From the NCBI GenBank assembly GCA_013397455.1, contig VYZB01000076.1, positions 1,495,525 to 1,559,524 on the forward strand: a stretch of DNA of 64,000 nt. Direction: 5' to 3'. The translations under genes and the position numbers were made by a program. Shown piece after piece: positions 51,313 to 64,000 of this stretch (the stretch's first letter is position 1; each line of letters opens with the position of its first letter). Origin of the DNA: Crotophaga sulcirostris. Lineage: Eukaryota > Chordata > Aves > Cuculiformes > Crotophagidae. The notes beneath the pieces were generated by a model, which searched no databases, was not told the DNA's origin, and saw only the letters and a program-made list of their open reading frames with translations.

Positions 51313-54300
51313 ACTTTAACCAAATTATGATCTTTAACTAGAGGATATAAACCCAAAATATTCACTGTTGAACTCTGATAAAAGCTCTATATTCAACCAA
51401 GTAAAAGAAATTACCAGGGAATCTACAACCAGTGCTGTTAACCTAAATTTTGGCTTTCAAAGAGCAAACAGTAGAGTATATAAAATTAAAGAAAACCTTG
51501 TTTAACATTTTCCAGTAAAGCCTACACTGAAAAAAAAACTTGAAAGAAGTGATATTCATCACATCAGGCTGTTATAAATTACATGATAGGCTGTTTGCAA
51601 ACAACGCTAATGCTCTTTACAGTCTTCCCAAAGACATCACAGGTGTGTGGGTCATATTACTGGTACAGAAGTAGATGCTGCTGCAAAAAGACACTTGAAA
51701 TTTTATGTAACTGCTAGTTCAGGTTTTCCTTACTATGACTGATACATCTTTCAGATGCAAAGGCATTTTCAGGAACTATTAGCGTTGTAACATCGTACTA
51801 GATATTGTAACTTATTCCAGTACCTCTTTATTTTGTGGAAATAAGATGTGTTACATACCTATAAACATTAAATTACATATTCATTCTGGGAACTTAGTTT
51901 GTTCAAATCTCAGATTTAGTGATTCACAGTTTTCTCCAAGTATTTAAGTCCTAGATCAGAATCGGTTTCCTTGCTCTGCGTTATACTGGAGCAACAAATT
52001 CACTGTGTATTTAACTTACAGATTAGAAAAAAGTGTTAGGGAAAGTGTTCTAAAAAGAAAGCTTTGTCTATTAAACCTTCCTAGTCTGCCTGCCTTGTCT
52101 GTCCTCTGTGCTTTAGTGCTGTGGAACAGAGGAGGCTCAGATATCTCTGTTTGCCGATAGGCTTAGATTTTAAACGTGCCTCTGGTAATACCAAACTCTT
52201 CCATGAAATAATATTAAAGTTGACTGAAGAATGCCTTCTCAGATGGGATGGTTATGATTAACTGGTTAGTGTTTAACAGCTGCATGGTTGAAAAACTATG
52301 AAGTGTTTAAATGATCCATGTTGGATCATACTGATACTTTTTGATAGGGAAGCAGATAACCTAAACTGCATGACTTAGCACAAAGAAAGGCAGCTATTAA
52401 CAATAAGACCTTGACCTCAGATAAAAAATTGAAAGGAATGGGCTAAATTTAGCCCTTTTATCCTTGATCATAGTTCCCTGTATTGTCTTCTACAAAGGTT
52501 GAACTTAATACAGTCTTACTTTCCCACCTAACAAACTCTTCTAAGTTTCCCTTTAATTAAAAATAAAAAAAAAATTTATACCATCCAATGGAAAGGATAA
52601 AAGTTTACACAGCAACATATCTGAACTAGAAATCATTGAAACACCTACTCAGCTAAACCATGTGTATCCTTTCTTTTTTTTGGAGTAATATGAGGTCTTG
52701 TGGGACAATAATACCATTTGCTACTTCTGACCCAGGATGCTCTCCAGTGTTGGTATCTATAGGAGGTAAAAGCCAGAGAACTGAACACATCAATTCTCTC
52801 AGCAACCTCACATAAATAATCCAGAAAAGAGAACACTAGGTATGGTTGGATCCACTCTCAATTCATTCTTAGGACCAAGGCAAAAACTCTAAAAAAAAAA
52901 AATTCCCCAGAAAATCTTGTGACCAGTTTTTCTGAAGCAAAACGGCCAAAAGAGGACAAGACAAAGGTATTGTCTCCCTCTTAGGAGTTAATCGACTTCC
53001 CCTCTGTTGAAGGTTGTCATTGAGCTTTGACTAGAAGTGTCTTTATCTCTGAAAAGTAGAAGCATAACTCATATGAAACATTAGAAGGTGAAATCAGTCT
53101 CAACAGCTACCAGAGCACTTGGTGATCAGCATTGCTCAGAGTGAGCAGCTGCATCACATAATCAGCAGAGAGCAGGGAAGGGTTTCCTCCCCCCCAATTT
53201 GCATCCATCTCATTATAAAGGAAATAAATGTAGGAAGAGCTGAGTAAATAGTGATGAAATGTCTCTTATTATCAGCCTTAGAAGCACAGGACAAAAATAG
53301 AGTCACGATGACTATAAATACTATAAGGTTCAGTAGGTGTGCATTCCCTGTGCCTAATTCCTTCTAGCAATCGTTCCACATAAACCTGCCAAAACCTGAG
53401 AGCATCCATAGTGCTGAACAGATGATACCTTGATAAGTAAGAAAAGTTATCAGGTGCTAGGAAGCCAGAATACAGCAGTCTCTGAAGAACAGATTGAGAT
53501 TACTATCAGATGGGCTATAGGAAGCAGGTATTCATAGAAGTGCCTTTTATTGGCCTGTGCCTGACCCAGAGGTCTCAGTAGACGAGTTTTAGACCCGTGT
53601 ATGAAGAATTTTGGCTCTCACCAAAGAATTTAATTCAGTAGAAACCTAATGGGACAAGTATAAGGTACCAAAAGACTTTTTGTGGTTTTATTCTTCTTTG
53701 CTGGAGGACTGCAATCAAGTATAGGAGAACCAACTGTAAGCAGGTTTGCTGTATTAAAATGAGGAATATGACAAATGGATGACTATTTGAACATTTTGCT
53801 CTGTAAAAGCTGAGGAAAAAAGCGTCCTAAGGGATAAAAACCTGAAGATGTAAATGAGGAGAATGTTAACTGGAAAGGAGACACAATAAGAGATTTAAAA
53901 TAACAGCCTAATGCAAACTGCATGGCTATAGGACAATTTCATCATGCACATTAAGCCTATTGGGACCAGCCTATATACATAAAACCCCTGACAGAACACA
54001 CGTGCTCATGCCTTTTATAAGGTGCCATTGGAATGCTGAAATTCTCTGAAACCCATATTTCAGATATGACCTTTTTTTAAAGAAAGTTGTAAGAAGAAGA
54101 ACCAAAATGACTTAGAAGTCAAAAATATTTAGTTTCCATTACAAAGGTGTTGGGAGGAAGTGTCTTAAAGTACTTCGGATATTGAAAAGTACATTAGGAG
54201 TGAAGAAACATTTATGCTTAAATCTGTACATGGACTCCAGCACCATTTGTTTGGGATGAATGGTAAACCTGCAGATACATTGCTAAACATAATATAAGCC

Positions 54301-57090
54301 GCTCCAGATCACATTTGTTAGTCCCAATTCTATTTTGAAATAAAAAGGGCAGTAATAGTAAGTAGATTAGTAAAATGCTAAGACCGAAAACTTCCTATTG
54401 CATCTATTATTTTTTTCTGGATTTAAGTAAGAATTAACTGTGGGAAACACAACTGTTTTACATCAGGATGAAAACAAAGCCTGTCTGAGACTTCTTAAAA
54501 AAAAGACACCACCCTGAAATATCCACAACTGAAAATGCACATGGGAAGTAGAAATCTAGTTTCAAGGCCATGGTCTAAAGTTGGCTGAGCAAGAATCTTA
54601 GCCAGGTTCTGTAAGCTACATGTGTGACTTGGACACCAGGCCACACTGATCTATGTGGATTTTCACTTTCCGTCTTGTCTCTGCTGTGCCCATTTTTTTA
54701 AAAAATAGGAATCCTAATTAGCTGTCTTTCAAAGCCAAGGACAAGCTCTGCTAGAGTTAAAAGAATATTATCATCTGCTGTATTCCTTCACCTTGATCAT
54801 CACTTTTGAGAAGTATGGAGAAGCAGATAAAATACAGTTGTTTCACAACTGAAAGGGCTGAGATTCCCTACCCGATGCATATCAGTGTTTGAGCATGACA
54901 GGTCGAGAAGATAACAATCCCATCAGAATGTAATCATCCATATATATTACTCTGTGATATTTTAAATTTCAAAACTTATATTTTCTTAAAATAGAGTGGT
55001 TTTCCTAATTATGTTGCTCTGTTAAGATACATAGTATTGTAAGAAATCATAATGGATACATAAATAGGTATAGAGACTAAATGAGGTCCTGAGAATCCTG
55101 AAGACACTCGTGGGCTAAATAGCTGACAAGAATCCTGGAACTCTGAAAACACAATTTGTCTCTTATCGACTGACTTTTGCGGTTCTTTATAAATAAACAG
55201 GATCAAAGAAACATTTGATAGGAAATTATTTTCTCTTTATCCAAAGCATATAATTAGATTTCAAATTCTGATTAATTGCTAGAAGACACTGACTGTGAAA
55301 TAAGAAAGCTTGGACTTTGAAGTGACTTTCAACTGCGATTTGCAAACTTGTTTCTATTAGAGGACCATGAACAGTGTGCTAAGCATACCTAAACATGCAG
55401 TCCTCGTTTGGCACCACACCAGTTTACAACAATGGAAGTGTTGCCAACTAAGGACTACTGTTAGTCAGTACAACAAAAAAAGAATCTATCAATCTCTTTA
55501 CACTCTAATGCCTCATTTTGCTTTGAAAACTTTTTGCCTATTAGGGCCTGTCTACGTTATGATATTTCAAAAAAATGGTTGATATTGCACTGGCAATTCA
55601 GTACAAATGTCAAGTTCAAAGAAATATTTTTATTACTTTGAATATGACTGAAAAAGAGAGGCTTCTAAATTTTCAGTTATTTACATTAAGTTTTCCAGAA
55701 CTTTTTATATTTAGTATAAACTCTCTGAGTGTACTTATTACAAAAATCCTTGTGTTCCCTTGGCAATAGCTTGCTGCTTCCCTTTCCATTTCAGCTGCAC
55801 TTACAATTTTCTGCTCCAATTCTGATGCTCCAGCATGTACTCTCCTGCTGCCAGAAACAGAATTGAATCCTACCAGCTGCCTGTAAAGGGTTAGGCTAAC
55901 GATTTCTCAATATAGTACAGCTGTCTAATTTAGTAACAAAGCACCATCTATATTTTAGCAATAAAAGTATTTTGTTAGTAATCTCTTTGTTGAGTTAATA
56001 TTGAATTGTTAACTGAGAAACTATGACCCATTCGTTGAAAATAACATATATTGAAACAAAGCATTTCTTAGTACCCTGTTAATGGGGAGTTTTAAGTAAT
56101 GCTACGACCGCAAGTCTAGGAGCTGTCTGCTTTTTTAAGAACAGATTCAGGTTAATTTGACAATGTCACATGGCTATAACTCCTTAATAAGTGTCAACAG
56201 TTAGGAGGTCTGGGAAGTATGAAAGTCACAGTGTCCTTGGATATCCCCAGTTTCTTTCCTTTAAGGAGATGAAAAAAGGAGGAAAATAAAGCAAGTAGGA
56301 TAACTGATGTCCAGTGAAACATATTATTAGATGTTGCGAAGACTTATGCATGAGAGCAATCTAAATAGAACCCATGTGCATTAGCATCTGTGTAATTTTT
56401 TCCTATTATCTCATTAGCATCACAAAATGCAGACCAATGGGATTTTGATAGTCAGCCAGCTCATGCATGTTGCAATTACCCTTCCTCTCCTACAATTCTC
56501 ATACTTTCCTCACATATCTGTGCAAATTAACAGAGTATCTGTAAGGATTTTTAAAACAATAACATCCATAAACGGTATATTTAAAAATAATACGTTGATA
56601 ATTCAAACTTTTCAAGGAATGTGGTATTTATTACATGACTAAGCTAGTAAATGCAAATTTGAAAAGCAAATAGCTTCTAATCTAAGCATTCATTTGCTGA
56701 TGAATTAAAATCACCAAGTTATTCAGCACAATTCAAAATGAAAAAGCTGACATATCTTTTATTGTAAGGGCCATGGCTATAATAGGAACGTCATTGTTTC
56801 CCTTTCTGCTGGTCTCACACATTCTTTTTAATCTTGATTATTTGTCACCCTGTTAGGGGACTTCTTATGGTAATGAAATCCTTTTGTCTGTGATGTAACT
56901 GGAGCTTTTTGCTGCATTTTCCCTTCCTACATAAGTTACAATTGTGGTTATAAACACTGTGGAGGTTTCTTCTGAATCACACAATTGCAGATTGTTAGAA
57001 GGAGACACACGTTCCTGGCGGTTGCTAGGTGGCAAATGCTCTTAAAGATTTTGCAGGCTAGAGATTTCTTCAAACCTTTAATCCTCCATA
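51313..57090. other. Intergenic, no gene recognised
   Basis: About 5.8 kb, AT-rich, with several A runs. Open frames are short. No repeat family was identified. Confidence 0.6.
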
Positions 57091-57605
57091 TTTATTTTAT
57101 AACCCAAAGGAACAGTAAAAAAAATAAAAAAAACAACCACTCAGTGTTAGGATGATAAAAGATTTGAAAGAGATAAAATGTTTGGCGTCAAAGCTTAATC
57201 CAATCCCAAACTGCAGGTCAGTTTAAGACTTTCACAAGGGCTGATTATGGGGTATGTGGATACTGTAAAGCTGCTCATACCTTCTTCTAAAACTAGTGTG
57301 CTAGCTCCTGTTTGGAATAGGGTCCTAGATGGAATGAATAAGCCTTAGCCACAGCCTTATGAAAAATGTACGTGAAAGAAGAACTTCACAGAGGGCAAGA
57401 AGAAAACCCCACATGATTGCTTAGCATCTAGGAACTGATAATTTAGAAGCTGATTTTGCCTGATATGTTATAGCAGCACTGGGAGTTTTGAAAAGCATAT
57501 TAACGTATTGATAAATCTGTACAGTGTTATTCTGAAAAGGGTTATGGACTCTGCCATTCTGATGGTATGATTTTATAAAACTGCATGCTATTTCCTTCTA
57601 ACAGT

Positions 57606-57698
57606 TCAAGATAAAACTGTATTTTTCAGATGTTCCTTTTGAAACAAGGCAAAATTCACAGCTGAAGCTAAGCTGATGAAACTTTTTGCCTCCAAAAG
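57606..57698 (-). CDS. Speculative terminal coding exon, unrecognised
   Basis: After a CTGACAG acceptor at 57700-57699, phase 0 reads LLEAKSFISLASAVNFALFQ, then ten more residues and a TGA stop, 30 codons in all. AATAAA on the - strand at 57096-57091 could end such a transcript. It would follow in phase from the exon-like segment at 59020-58794. A second frame is also open, and chance cannot be excluded. No protein family was recognised. Confidence 0.15.
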   Translation of the reverse strand, partial: LLEAKSFISLASAVNFALFQKEHLKNTVLS

Positions 57699-58793
57699 CT
57701 GTCAGATCAACACCAGTAAGTGTTACATACATGTCCATACGCCAATAATATTTATTAAAGGACAACACAAGGAAACTAAATGAAGGAAAAAATAGCAAGT
57801 CTGATTACAGAACACTTTCAGCTTCTCCTCAATACCTTATACATGTGTTAAAGTCACAAGTCCCTGGCTGTCACACAGTCAAGAGTTTGTGAAGGTAGTT
57901 CCTGCAGCTGGAGAACACTGAAATCTCTGACTAGCACAGTATATGACTCCTCTTACATGTCTCCCCCACAGTCTGGCCCTGATTCTCACATCACTTGCTC
58001 TGCTCTCCTTCAGTCTGCCCTTTTCTCATTTATTCCTACATTTGGCCCCTATACGAGGCTCTCAAGAAACAGTCCTGCTCAATGTATGTGGAGGTTTCAG
58101 GAAATTTACTTGTTAGTCTACAAATAAATCATCCAAATGGTACAAAACATTTTGTTTCAGAAATTTATTCTTCAGCTAAATTTAGGAAAACTGTTACAGG
58201 GACGACAAAAGGCATTTACATAAACATTGTTAAGTTTCATCTTTGTAAGCCAGCCGGGATCTTCTCAGCAAAACTATGGTAAGAATTACTCAATTTTGAC
58301 AAATGCCTTTTTTTGCCCTAACTTTACTTTTCTTTTTGACAAAGCCACTTATTCTGAAAAATAAAAGAACAAATCATTCTAAGACAAATACCTGTCAGAG
58401 AACCACACTAAAGTTTTGAAGTTCAGCATATTCACATACAACCAGAAGCATGGGTCTTCCAATGGAAAGTCTTGGGCAACTCTTGCAATATCCATTGGTA
58501 TAGATCTTTCCTTGCCAATAAAGTCTCATACTATCATTTAAAAAAAACCATCTTACAGGACTGAAAACTGTTCCTTTGCTCTCCCCTACCTCAGGGACAC
58601 ACCTGCTACAACTGCAGGTGGCTTGGGGAAGAAATTACAGTGAAAAGGTGGGATACATTCTTCAGACCCTGATTTTAACAATCTTTCTTTAATTTTGATT
58701 GGTTGACTAAAGCTTCCATGCTCTTTGCATTCAACATGTCAGAGGAAATCTGTGCTTTATACCTAGATGTATTCTCAAAAATAAGCTACTCAC

Positions 58794-59020
58794 TGCAGAA
58801 GCCTTTGATGGTGCTAGGATTTGTGAAGCATACTGAGTCCTTACACTTCTTGGAGAACTAGTATTGGTAACTGTATTCTTATGTTCTCCATAAAAGAGGC
58901 AGTCAAGCCATGATGAGTTATCAATACAAGGTTCTTTATTTTCTCTGTGATAGCCGTAAGAAACAGAAGTGTTTTGGAGGGGTATCACATTTGGTAGTAT
59001 GGCCAAATAGCAGTTACTTG
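58794..59020 (-). CDS. Speculative internal coding exon, unrecognised
   Basis: A 227-nt open segment between an AATCTTCAG acceptor and a GTGAGT donor. Phase 1 in, phase 0 out, 75 codons. The product would be Ser/Asn/Thr-rich (for example NTVTNTSSPRSVRTQYASQ), like a disordered region. The polypyrimidine tract is poor. An open frame of this size occurs by chance in the window, so this is only a candidate. No upstream partner exon was found. Confidence 0.18.
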
Positions 59021-62000
59021 CTGAAGATTTTGACAGCTAGCACTTGGTAAACTCAAAGGGTACCACTATTTGAAATCGCCCGCTGGCTGTATAGGCACAC
59101 AGGCATTCTGCATAAATATTCAGAATAAAAACAGACATTAGCTGTAGTCCTGTGAATATGTCTATATATTATTTTTACATCCTCCTCTTCTTCACAGTTC
59201 CTGTAATACCCGTTGCAATCCCATTGTGAAACTAGTAATTCACAAAATGACAAAAACTCATTCACTGTACAGTCACATAAAATGCTCTCCATGTAAAAAA
59301 AGTGTTTGCAAAGCAAAGTATTTTACAATGGGGTACAAAGTAAACATAAGATACTGTTTGCTTTTATAAAGAAGTATAATATACTTTAGAGTTAATAACC
59401 ACTAATAATCAGGATTAGAGATTTCAAGCAATGCTCACCTACCATCTTTTGACACTTCTCAAAAGCCTAAAATTTTTAGTCACCTTTAAAATTACTGATT
59501 TCACAAGTTGTCTACAAAACATCCCCACTGAAACAAAAAGTAATATGACTTTGTCAAGTTTTAGAGGAAACTGGAGGTAATCAAGGGAAAATTTTTATCT
59601 TAGGATTTCTAAATTTCATCTAGAGAGATGATTGATGTACTTTCCCCTCCCACACTGCTGCAACTTCATTCTCACCTGGAGGAAAGAGAAAGGGAGCAAT
59701 CTGACATTTAGCCCACTCAGCTCTGCTTTCCAGACTGCAGCTGGGAAATAAGGAAGCAACGGAGGCGCTGCTTCCTCTCAGCCTTGGATGTTTGGGATGC
59801 TCTCTATGGGAGGATAAAAAGCAATTACCTGCTCTTGGAACTCATTCTCAAAGTGTTATTAATTTAGATAATTCCTATGTCTTATCTAATTCATTATAAG
59901 CATGCATAGAAAAGGGCTCATTATCAACGCTTACTGAAAAGCCCTCTGATCCCATTGGATGGCCTTTACCCGTATTTGCTTGTTCTCCCTGCAGTTTGTG
60001 TTTCCCAGACCAACCATTCATTCTGGCCAGAAACTGTTAGGCTCCTCTTCACAGTTTACAAGTTCAAACCTGCCTTGAGTCATTAAATGGTATCTGCTTT
60101 GCTGCATGCACCTCAACAGTGGGGACACAAAAACTACAACAACCTCTTTCCTAAGGGTTAGACACAATATTTCTTCCAGCGGAAAAAGGTTTCTGTCCTT
60201 GTCACTGACCTTAAGCCAGCCAAAATAACCAGACCAGCAAACACATTGTTTAAACTGTTTAAGTTTTACCCATCTCATTTTGCTTTAATCAAATGAGGGA
60301 ACACACACATCTTAGCTGGAAGGTAAAAGCAGATGCTCGTCCGTCAAACTGAGGATGACTGACAGCCTTTTCAGACAAGCCATGGTGTGGGTAGAATAAG
60401 ATGCACTCACTCATTGGTGTATTTCATACGATTTCCATCAAAGCTAAGATGCCAATGTCCATGGTCAATGGCCTAACTAGGCATAAAGGCTCAAAACAGC
60501 TGTCCTTCTCACGAGCATTGTCTCTGTCAGGGTGTGTGGACATCAGCTTAGAGAAAAGTCTGAGAGTTCTGGCACAGCACTGTGGTGGATAGTAATGTTT
60601 TCTCCTACTAAAGGTGCTTCAGGTAGGAAGGGCACAGGTGAAGAGCTAGATGAGGAAAAACATCTTCTGTACGGGAACCAGTCATCAGTCACAGAACCCA
60701 AGCTTGTGGTAGATCATGGGCAGAGAAGCAGATGTCACATCTCCAGTCTAGAAACAGTATGAAGAGGAACAGATTGACACGTCCATAATGCTATAAGGAT
60801 ATGAATCACTTCCTTCCCCTTAATTACTGACAAAGTTATGAAGTTAGAAATATAGTCCTTTAAGCATTACCCTTGTCCTCTATCCTTATGTTTCAAACGC
60901 CTTTCAGATGCAAACAGAGCTCAACAGTGGTAGCAGTCTAGAAACTGCCATGGCCAGTGGTCCTCACATCCTACAGGCATGAGGGACGTTCTTTCTGGAG
61001 TGATGGGCTAGTTTTTCCCTGACTCCACCACATGTGCTGAAAATGATAGTACTCAAAATATTCTAATGCTGTGCATTGCACATTTAGAGTGCTCCTTCAG
61101 GAGTATGTGTTAACATGCCAAAGGTGTGGCTGTAATCTATCATATTGGCTCATTCAAATTATCTTAACATAATTAAAAAGCACAATTAAGTCCTGGGCTA
61201 TCATGTTTGAAGATCTCCTAAAGGTGTCTTCAAAGATGTTAGCCTGCAGCATGCTAGAGCTTCTCAGCTGTGTTAAATTAAAACCATCACGTGTTCTGTT
61301 TGCCCAGCAGGGGATCCAGAAGCAGAGCATGTGGTTTCCCTGTTTAAACTGGAAACACTTATAGAGAAAAAGTGGGAGAACTAGGCAGTGTTGTCACTAG
61401 CACTACCCACTAATGCCGATTCTCTAGTGAAAACAAAATGAAAGAAGGAAAAGAGTGGTAGATTGAGAGCAGGACTTTTGTTTGCAGAAAGGCATTGCAA
61501 AGTTCCATCCATTTGTCCAATCTGTGTAGAAACCTATTTTTAAACTGCTATTTTTCCCACCACCTTTTATACCAAACTTTTTTTCTTTGTCAGTGTGGAG
61601 CCAAAATCTTTAAAATTCAACATTAATTTCTGCTACTAACTCTGTTTTGAATCAGAAAATGTCACTCCTGGGAAGTCTGATCCATTACTGCATTGAAGAA
61701 CACAGGTGGCCATCTTTGAAATTAAGTGAGGCAGACTTGTCTAACCACAACAAATTATAAGCCATGTGTGCATCCAAGTATTTGTGTACTTCCAGTTCAT
61801 TCCTGATGTGAATTATAGATTCATATCTGTAGATGGTGATGACATAGATGATTTATATTATGGTAGTATTCAGAAAATAGTTAACAAGTGGGAATGGACA
61901 ATTCTGAAGGAGAAAATTTAAATTACAAGGGGTATGGGGAAAAGAGGTCAAAGGAATGCACTTCTCTCTCTTTGGTATTACTGATGTTTTGTCTGGTGTA

Positions 62001-63240
62001 TGCTCCAGCTCACATGATCCAGAAGTTTCCTGTACCAGTGTACAGTCCTGGGGAGGCTGCAACCACACCTAGCCTGGGTAGTCTACCAAAATGTAAAAGA
62101 AAACAACAATTGTTTCCAAAGGCTTAGAATCTGGGTATTGAGAAATAAAGGAAACAAACACATCACCTGAAAAAAGAAGGAAAGATGCTGTAAGATAAAG
62201 AAAATTTTAGGAGGAAAAAACCCCAAGAAATCTCAAGTGTGCTCTAAACCACTTTGATCAAGCATGACTAGCATTTATTTCAAAACTGCACCATCATTTA
62301 GATGTTTTTACACCATGACAGGTATAAGCCTTCAGTTCTCTCCTGTAAGACTTGATGTTATATAAGATGTCATTTTAGAAAACATGAGACCATGTTGGAA
62401 AGCAATTTCCTGAAGAGTTACGAACAGGGTCATATTGTTATCTAGGGTTATACTTGCAGTTTTAGCAATTTTCTTTTTTAATAAATACTGATAACTCCAT
62501 AGGACTCCAAAGGACAACAAATGCTGTACTTTATCATATGTCTAGGTTTCAAAACTGTGCCAAAGATGCTTTGTGCAAAAGAGGTCAAAAATCTTTCTGA
62601 AGACAGAAAATGACACAAAGTCCTTGATCTAACAATGTAAAAAAGGCAAAGACATGTTTACAGAGTTGTGTTGTCTGAGAGCTGAACTCTCAAATCATTG
62701 GTTCTGAGTGGGAAACCAAGTACTTAGGTTAGGGCAGTTTAGTAGCCTAGACCCTAGGCAGGGCTTGTTGGCTCACACACCGTGCTGCTCCACATTACCC
62801 CACTTCTGCATCAGAGCTGCTTTGCACCTTGGTAGTTTGGATCACAGCCAGAAGAGCTCTGTTCTCTTTCCAAATTTTTGTGTAGACAAGCCTGTAGAAG
62901 AATCAGCCCTACCAAATACTTAAGAGCCAAACTATACGGGTTAAGCACTCATTTATTGATACTTCCCAAGTGCAGGTTACAAACTGTTGTGGACCAGTGA
63001 GTTTAGCCCCTTCTAAAGCAGAACAAAAAAACCAAACCAAACCACTTTTATGCCTTTCAAATTACTTTTGCTTTCCTTTTGCTAGAAGGATTATACATGG
63101 TCTGCTTTAGCACCAAGGCTGGGCAAACCCAGACCCACAGGGTACCTGCTCTCTGAAAGCAGCCCGAGCGCCAGGTATAGAATACAAATCACAGAAAGGC
63201 AGGAGGAGCCTTTCCCCCCCTCTTCGCTGGGAGCTGCTAA
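59021..63240. other. Intergenic or intronic, nothing recognised
   Basis: AT-rich DNA leading to the right-hand CpG island. Several 60-90 codon frames exist on both strands without family similarity or paired splice sites. No repeats were identified. Confidence 0.55.
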
Positions 63241-63248
63241 GAGAAAAG

Positions 63249-63299
63249 CCAATGGAATTTACTTTGAGACAGCTCACCAGCCCTCCCTGATGCTATAAA
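63249..63299 (+). promoter_or_regulatory. Candidate CCAAT/TATA core promoter
   Basis: CCAAT at 63249-63253 and TATAAA at 63294-63299 on the + strand are 41 bp apart, close to the usual -75/-30 arrangement. This predicts a transcription start near 63325-63330, at the left shore of a CpG island. No coding sequence could be assigned downstream within the window. Confidence 0.4.
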
Positions 63300-64000
63300 G
63301 CGCGCAAATCGTGATTTCAGCGCCCCTCAAGGGAAGCGCCCTGCCTGACCCCCCCCCGCCTGGGACCCTCCCCTCCCCAGGCTGAGCTGGAGCCTAAGGC
63401 CGGTTCCCAGCCCCGACTTCTGTTCCCTTGGGGGGCCTCCCGAGCCCCTCAGCCACCGCATTCCCACCGGGCAAGCACCCTCCAGCCTAAGCCTCGCTGT
63501 TCCAGGAGCATTTGGCCAAAGCCCTCAGCCACACGGTGTGAGCGGTGGGGCTGTCCCGTGCAGGGACAGGAGCTGGAGCCGATGGTCCCTGTGGGTCCCT
63601 TCCCACTCAGGGCATTCTGTGCGATTCTCTGGGTGACCCGTCCCCGCCTGCCTCACAGAAACGCTCGGTGGGAGCGGTGGCGGGGGGAACCAGCCCCGCT
63701 TTTCCCTCATCCTCCTCCTCTGCCGGCTCTGGGGGACGCGCGGGGAGGCTGCGCGCTCCAGGGAAACGCGGGAAGGGGCACAAGAGGAGGAGGGGGCGGT
63801 CGCCGAGAGCTGGCACTGCTGCTGGAGGGGTGAGGGGCGGGGGAAAAAGCTGGAAAAGCAGCTGGAAAAGCGGCGCTGCTCCTTTAAATCCCGTCCCAAG
63901 GGGCGTGGAAGGGGCCGCGAAGGGGGGCGCTGAGCGCGCGCGGCACCAGCCCACCCCGCCTCAGGACGCGGGGCTGCCCCGCGCCGCCGCCCGGCCCCGC
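63300..64000. promoter_or_regulatory. CpG island, continues past the right edge
   Basis: GC content and CpG density rise sharply from about 63300 and peak at the window end (gcgccgccgcccggccccgc). This marks the 5' end of another gene, direction unknown. A GCTGGAAAAGCA-type unit is repeated at about 63848-63871. No start codon or exon could be assigned; the long frames on both strands here are GC-driven. Confidence 0.75.
63564..63632 (+). mobile_element. CR1 3' tip inside the CpG island
   Basis: gagccgatggtccctgtggg, then tcccttcccactcagggcat and tctgtgcgattctctg match the CR1 3' end (normally ...ggtcccttccaactcag..ttctgtgattct). CpG-creating changes suggest it has adapted to island composition. 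Confidence 0.7.

Noticed and set aside
63525..63954. Overlapping 90-125 codon frames in the right-hand CpG island
   Set aside because: Open on both strands at once, biased Pro/Arg/Ala composition, and partly made of a CR1 tip.

Overview
The window is nuclear DNA from a bird. Two things show this: many CR1 retrotransposon fragments of the avian type on both strands, and one vertebrate housekeeping gene, ELP2, in short exons separated by kilobase introns. Base composition is AT-rich except around two CpG islands. A run of 568 N (11724-12291) shows it is draft assembly.

Left part (1-12.6 kb): the first six coding exons of ELP2, the WD40 subunit of Elongator, run right to left from a TATA-less CpG-island promoter at about 12.46-12.58 kb. 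Exons lie at 12464-12333, 11255-11177, 10010-9925, 8215-8065, 6920-6843 and 2856-2792. They join in phase to give exactly 197 codons, and the gene continues beyond the left edge. The N gap lies inside intron 1.

Around the ELP2 start (11.3-13.9 kb): two copies of one LTR face each other. One, on the + strand, is in intron 1 and runs into the gap. The other, complete at about 573 bp and on the - strand, lies about 270 bp upstream of the ELP2 start codon. CR1 pieces flank the upstream copy.

Middle (13.9-57 kb): a gene-poor interval of about 43 kb with scattered CR1 fragments and one degenerate tandem repeat grown from the edge of a CR1. I recognise no protein-coding gene there. Most open frames are the size expected by chance.

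Right part (57-64 kb): a weak, unrecognised pair of exon-like stretches on the - strand (59020-58794 and 57698-57606) join in phase but remain speculative. From about 63.2 kb a second CpG island begins, with a correctly spaced CCAAT/TATA pair on the + strand. It continues past the window edge, so the neighbouring gene probably lies mostly outside.

No CRISPR array, tRNA, rRNA or operon-like structure was seen. The most interesting local structure is the inverted LTR pair bracketing the ELP2 promoter.
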